Source: an uncultured Lactobacillus sp.
Lineage (GTDB): Bacteria > Bacillota > Bacilli > Lactobacillales > Lactobacillaceae
NCBI GenBank assembly: GCA_946479925.1
Contig: CAMLHK010000005.1
Coordinates: 1-64,000 of the forward strand
Length of the DNA stretch: 64,000 bases
Direction of reading: 5' to 3'
Positions 60,271-64,000 of this stretch are shown here, piece after piece. Every line of letters begins with the position of its first letter. Position 1 is the stretch's first letter. The notes under the pieces were generated by a model, which was not told the origin of the DNA, ran no database searches, and worked only from the letters and a program-made list of their open reading frames with translations. The position numbers and the translations under genes were made by a program.

Positions 60271-61136
60271 TGAAGACCAATCAGAAAAAAGCGTGGCTGT
60301 ATTTAGCACCAACAATTATCTTTGTAACTTTATTCAGTATTTATCCTATTTTACGTGCCTTTGGTATGAGTTTCCAAAGTGGATCATTAATCGATTTAAC
60401 TTGGACGGGATTCAATAATTATAAGTACATTTTTAATGATCCCGAGTTTTGGTTGGCAATTAAAAACACCTTACTCTATGCCGTGATTTCGGTACCGGTT
60501 GGTCTAGCAATTTCAATTATGCTAGCTTGGATTATTTTTGACAAAGTTAAACATAAGGCATTGTTTGAGACCACCTTTTTCATGCCATATGTAACGTCAA
60601 CGATTGCAATCGGAATTGTCTTTCGTTACATTTTCAACGGCGATTATGGGATGTTGAACTTTTTGTTGCGGGCTGTGCATTTGCCTGCACCGGATTGGAT
60701 TGACGACCCAGCAATGTCTTTAACAACTATTATTATTTTCGGTATTTGGTCTTCTTTGGCCTTCAATATTGTTATTCTGATGGGTGCACTTAGGAACATT
60801 GATCCTAACTTCTACACGATTGCCGATATGTATGGTGCTAGCGGCAAAGACAAGTTTTGGCGAATTACAATGCCACAACTAGTTCCAACAATTGCCTTTT
60901 TGCTGACAATGAATATCATTGGTGCCTTCAAGATATACACATCAGTCTATGCGCTATTTAATGGTGCTGCTGGTGTTGGTAATTCTGGAACCACTGCTGT
61001 GTTCTACATTTACAATAAATTCCAAACAGTAGGTACTCCAGGGGTTGCAATGGCAGCGACGGTTGTCTTGTTCCTGATTATCTTATTTGCAACATTCTTA
61101 CAACGTAAGATGATGAAGAAGATAGGAGAAAATTAA
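60270..61136 (+). CDS. ugpA: Sugar/glycerol-3-phosphate ABC permease (UgpA/MsmF-like)
   Basis: The 288-residue permease has six membrane segments, starting 'AWLYLAPTIIFVTLFSIYPILRAF', with 'YTIADMYGASGKDKFWRITMPQL' as the EAA loop contacting the ATPase. It is the MalF-like half. It starts on the stop of ugpC, and the second permease starts with no gap, so all are one operon. Confidence 0.9.
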   Translation: MKTNQKKAWLYLAPTIIFVTLFSIYPILRAFGMSFQSGSLIDLTWTGFNNYKYIFNDPEFWLAIKNTLLYAVISVPVGLAISIMLAWIIFDKVKHKALFETTFFMPYVTSTIAIGIVFRYIFNGDYGMLNFLLRAVHLPAPDWIDDPAMSLTTIIIFGIWSSLAFNIVILMGALRNIDPNFYTIADMYGASGKDKFWRITMPQLVPTIAFLLTMNIIGAFKIYTSVYALFNGAAGVGNSGTTAVFYIYNKFQTVGTPGVAMAATVVLFLIILFATFLQRKMMKKIGEN

Positions 61137-61961
61137 ATGAAAAAGATTCGTTTAGGTGTTGTCTTCAGTTATATTATCTTATTCATCTTTGCCTTCATCA
61201 CCGTTTTTCCATTCATTTACATGATACTAGGCGGATTGATGAACTTTCAGGAAACAACATCAATTCCACCAACATTAATTCCGCACCATTTTGAGTGGTC
61301 TAACTATGCAAAGGTTTTTGCTAGAGCCCCATTCGGTCGCTACTTCTTTAACACAGTTTTGACGGCAACAGTTACGACTGTAGTTAGTCTATTTAATTCA
61401 CTACTTGGTGCCTTTGCAATGGTTAACTTGCGTTTCAAGGGGAAGGGGGTCATCCAGATGGTGATGCTTTCTCTTTTGATGGTTCCAGGTGAAGCAATTA
61501 TTTTTACTAACTACAATACAATTGCTCATCTTGGCTTGCTCAACACCTATATTGGTTTGGTTTTACCATTTCTAACCTCGATTTTCTACATGTACTATTT
61601 ACAAAGCTATTTTGGCTCAATTTCAACCACGATTTACAAAGCGGCAATGATTGATGGGGCAAGCGACTGGGATTACATTTGGAAAATTTTGGTACCAATG
61701 TCAAAGAGTGGTCTTTTTACAGTTGGTTTGTTGAGTTTTATTTCAGGTTGGAATTCATTTTTGTGGCCATTACTTGTTACCAACGAAGACACGATGAGAT
61801 TGTTAAACAATGGTCTGTCTGCTTTTGCTTCTGATGCTGGTAGCGAAACCCAACTGCAACTAGCAGCAGCAACACTAACTGTTTTACCAATTTTAATTTT
61901 GTATTTCATCTTTAGAAAACAGATTATTAGGGGAGTAGTACGTAATGACATCAAAGGCTAA
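61137..61961 (+). CDS. ugpE: Sugar/glycerol-3-phosphate ABC permease (UgpE/MsmG-like)
   Basis: The 274-residue MalG-like permease has six membrane segments ('VVFSYIILFIFAFITVFPF' at the start), the EAA loop 'IYKAAMIDGASDWDYIWKI' and C-terminal 'IIRGVVRNDIKG'. The metallo-hydrolase gene starts 17 bases before its stop, so translation is coupled. Confidence 0.9.
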   Translation: MKKIRLGVVFSYIILFIFAFITVFPFIYMILGGLMNFQETTSIPPTLIPHHFEWSNYAKVFARAPFGRYFFNTVLTATVTTVVSLFNSLLGAFAMVNLRFKGKGVIQMVMLSLLMVPGEAIIFTNYNTIAHLGLLNTYIGLVLPFLTSIFYMYYLQSYFGSISTTIYKAAMIDGASDWDYIWKILVPMSKSGLFTVGLLSFISGWNSFLWPLLVTNEDTMRLLNNGLSAFASDAGSETQLQLAAATLTVLPILILYFIFRKQIIRGVVRNDIKG

Positions 61962-63240
61962 AACGACGATCACTTTTTATAATGGGTTAACGACTATTGG
62001 CGGTCCAATGATTGAAGTAGCTTATAACAAATCACATGTTTTGTTTGATTTAGGTGAAGTATATCGTCCAGAATTAGATTTGCCTGATGAAAAATATCAA
62101 ACATTGATTGCAAATCAGTTGATTGGTGATGTCCCTAATTTTTACGATCCTGAATTTACTGGAAAACTAATTGATCATGAACGCTGGGAACATGCTGCTG
62201 CCTACATATCACACTTGCACCTTGATCACAGTAAGGCAATGAACTTCTTGGCACCAGAGATTCCGTTATATGCGGGCCCACTTACTGCCAAGATGATGCC
62301 AGCTTTAAACGAACACGGTAATTTTTTATTACCAGCTGCTGGTCATGAAGCAAGTTACGTTCGACCAATTATTGCAGCGGAGTACCGCAAGCCAATTCAG
62401 GTAGGTGATATTACGCTTGAAGTTTGGCCAAGTGACCATGATGCATATGGTGCAACAGGTCTAATTATTACTACTCCAGATAAGCGAATTGCTTACACTG
62501 GTGATATTCGCTTGCACGGTTATCACCCCGACTGGGTGCGCGAGTTTTTAGCAGCTGCCAAGAACTGTGATGCCCTAATTATTGAAGGTACCGGTGTTTC
62601 TTGGCCAGAAGAAAAACACGATCAATCAAGTGAAGAATTCACTGGTCCGAAGAATGAAAATGAACTGACTGCTCAATTTGTTGAATTGCAAAAAGACAAT
62701 CCTGAGCGGCAGATTACATTTAATACGTATCCTACTAATGTTGAGCGACTTTTACGTATTATTGCAGATTCACCGCGCCGCGTTGTTTTGCATGCGCAAA
62801 GAGCGCACTTGCTCAAGGAAAGCTTGGGCAAGGACTTTGATTACTATTACTTGCCAGGGGAAGAGAAATTTGCAGATTTGCAACCGGAACTAGCAGTTTC
62901 TTATCAGGAACTGCTAAACGACGATCATGCATACCTCTGGCAAGCAGTTGGTAATTATACTGACTTACAGGAAGGTGGATTATACATCCACTCAAACGCT
63001 GAACCGCTGGGCGATTTTGATCCGGCTTATCAGCCTTTCCTGCAAGCTTTGTCAGATAAAAAGATTGAGTTCAAAGGATTGCGTTGTTCCGGTCACGCAG
63101 ATGAAAAAGAGCTCAAGGAAATTATTAAGGAGGTTCAACCAGCAAACTTAATTCCGGTGCACACATTGCATCCGGAGCTGGAAGAGAACCCATTTGGAGA
63201 ACGGATTTTACCGAAGCGCAATCAAACTATTACGCTTTAG
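61945..63240 (+). CDS. Metallo-beta-lactamase-fold hydrolase (RNase J/CPSF-like clan), embedded in the ABC operon
   Basis: The 431-residue protein has the metal motif 'ISHLHLDHSKAMNFL' (HxHxDH), 'WPSDHDAYGATGLII', 'RIAYTGDIRLHG' and C-terminal 'LRCSGHADEKELKEI' and 'LIPVHTLHPE', the beta-CASP-like layout. In length and motifs it resembles the MBL-fold RNA nuclease group, but its position within a sugar or glycerophosphodiester uptake operon suggests a phosphodiester substrate of the imported compound. The role is uncertain. Confidence 0.8.
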   Translation: MTSKAKTTITFYNGLTTIGGPMIEVAYNKSHVLFDLGEVYRPELDLPDEKYQTLIANQLIGDVPNFYDPEFTGKLIDHERWEHAAAYISHLHLDHSKAMNFLAPEIPLYAGPLTAKMMPALNEHGNFLLPAAGHEASYVRPIIAAEYRKPIQVGDITLEVWPSDHDAYGATGLIITTPDKRIAYTGDIRLHGYHPDWVREFLAAAKNCDALIIEGTGVSWPEEKHDQSSEEFTGPKNENELTAQFVELQKDNPERQITFNTYPTNVERLLRIIADSPRRVVLHAQRAHLLKESLGKDFDYYYLPGEEKFADLQPELAVSYQELLNDDHAYLWQAVGNYTDLQEGGLYIHSNAEPLGDFDPAYQPFLQALSDKKIEFKGLRCSGHADEKELKEIIKEVQPANLIPVHTLHPELEENPFGERILPKRNQTITL

Positions 63241-63288
63241 TTAATCAAAAAATTGTTGTTTAGTTTTTATTTTTGGGAGGTTTACCAA

Positions 63289-64000
63289 ATGAAGTTAAGT
63301 AAAAAGCTTGCTGCTGCTTTTGCAGTTAGTTTGACATTAGTAGGTACTGCGGCTTGTTCTAATGGCGGAAGCAATTCTTCTTCGTCATCATCATCTAGCA
63401 GTTCATCTAAGATTACTAAGGTTAAGAAGAATACCACTATTACTTTGTGGCACGGAATGACTGGGGTACAACAGGATACCTTGAAGGAATTAACAAAGGA
63501 ATTCGAAAAGGATAATCCTAAGATCAAGGTTAAGTTAGAAAACCAAGGTCAATATACTGACTTGCAAGCTAAGATTAATTCAACTTTGCAGTCGCCAAAC
63601 AATTTGCCCACAATTACCCAAGCTTATCCTGATTGGCTACAAACTGCAGCCAAGAATAAGATGCTGGTAGATATGACACCATACATTAACAACAAAGAAG
63701 TTGGTTGGGGAAGTGCTAAGGCTTCTGATATTAAGACCGCTCTTTTAGATGGTGCTAAGATTAACGGAACTCAATATGGTATTCCATTTAACAAGTCAAT
63801 TGAAACATTAACTTACAATGCTGACATGTTTAAGAAATATGGTATCAAGAAAGCTCCTGCTACAATGGAAGAATTGAAGCAGGATGCTAAGACAATTTAT
63901 GAAAAGAGTAACCATAAAGTTGTTGGTGCTGGTTTTGACTCATTATCAAACTACTACACTTTAGGTATGAAGAACGAAGGCGTAGACTTTTCAAGCAAGA
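63289..64000 (+). CDS. ugpB: ABC substrate-binding lipoprotein (UgpB/MsmE-like), 3' end outside window
   Basis: The frame starts at ATG 63289 after TTGGGAGG and runs open to the window end (about 237 residues visible; family about 430-460). A signal peptide 'LAAAFAVSLTLVGTAAC' supplies the lipobox Cys, followed by a Ser-rich linker and 'TTITLWHGMTGVQQDTLKEL', a UgpB-like start of mature protein. It completes the ugpCAE system. The remainder and any downstream genes are outside the window. Confidence 0.88.
   Translation, partial: MKLSKKLAAAFAVSLTLVGTAACSNGGSNSSSSSSSSSSSKITKVKKNTTITLWHGMTGVQQDTLKELTKEFEKDNPKIKVKLENQGQYTDLQAKINSTLQSPNNLPTITQAYPDWLQTAAKNKMLVDMTPYINNKEVGWGSAKASDIKTALLDGAKINGTQYGIPFNKSIETLTYNADMFKKYGIKKAPATMEELKQDAKTIYEKSNHKVVGAGFDSLSNYYTLGMKNEGVDFSSK

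Overview
The window is low-GC chromosomal DNA from a lactic acid bacterium, most likely Lactobacillus sensu stricto (L. delbrueckii group, in the helveticus/acidophilus/crispatus neighbourhood). This rests on the family mix: an L-2-hydroxyisocaproate-type dehydrogenase, a PepI-type proline iminopeptidase, a lysine-type MurE next to an aspartate racemase, a catabolite-controlled rpoN, DUF3290/DUF421 pairs, and a type II Cas9 relic. The species call is an inference. No rRNA or tRNA gene and no CRISPR array was seen.

Layout. 1-2228: 3' end of a branched-chain amino acid ABC operon (livM partial, livG, livF). 2239-4369: a decayed secreted matrixin metalloprotease, a histidine phosphatase and an intact matrixin paralogue. 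4576-9107: HelD-like helicase, GNAT, coaA and efp; efp is preceded by a mini-ORF ending in Pro-Pro-Ala. 9151-12911: a catabolite-repressed, antiterminator-controlled PTS operon (IIA, BglG-type antiterminator, IIBC, ChbG-like deacetylase). 12916-22989: small unknowns, YaaA, a phosphatase, a TetR-controlled ABC pair, a second TetR, two FMN reductases, a tyrosine phosphatase and ApbE. 23000-30400: secreted C39-like peptidase, CvpA, then rsmG-noc-soj-parB-DUF951-ychF-DUF1129. 30524-38858: a heterodimeric ABC exporter, an OpuC/EgtU-like importer and a two-component system. 38902-41269: murE and racD.

41406-45796 is the most striking region. An ABC importer (ATPase, permease, substrate-binding lipoprotein) is followed upstream by a second, near-identical lipoprotein gene. 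Each lipoprotein gene has its own promoter, a 19-residue leader peptide rich in Tyr or Tyr/Phe, and a chain of mutually exclusive RNA pairings ending in an intrinsic terminator just before the gene. This reads as ribosome-mediated attenuation sensing aromatic amino acids, in a group where T-boxes would be the expected solution.

45891-53122: rpoN, a frameshifted relic, aldo/keto reductase, hydroxyacid dehydrogenase, a cas9 relic, a membrane glycosyltransferase and PepI. 53281-57312: DUF3290/DUF421, a divergent sirtuin-like protein, a DnaQ-type exonuclease and a membrane-anchored nuclease. 57534-58805: an Rgg-type regulator divergent from a 14-codon hydrophobic peptide gene, a candidate peptide-pheromone pair. 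59185-64000: a Ugp/Msm-type sugar or glycerophosphodiester ABC operon with an embedded metallo-beta-lactamase-fold enzyme; its binding-protein gene runs off the window.
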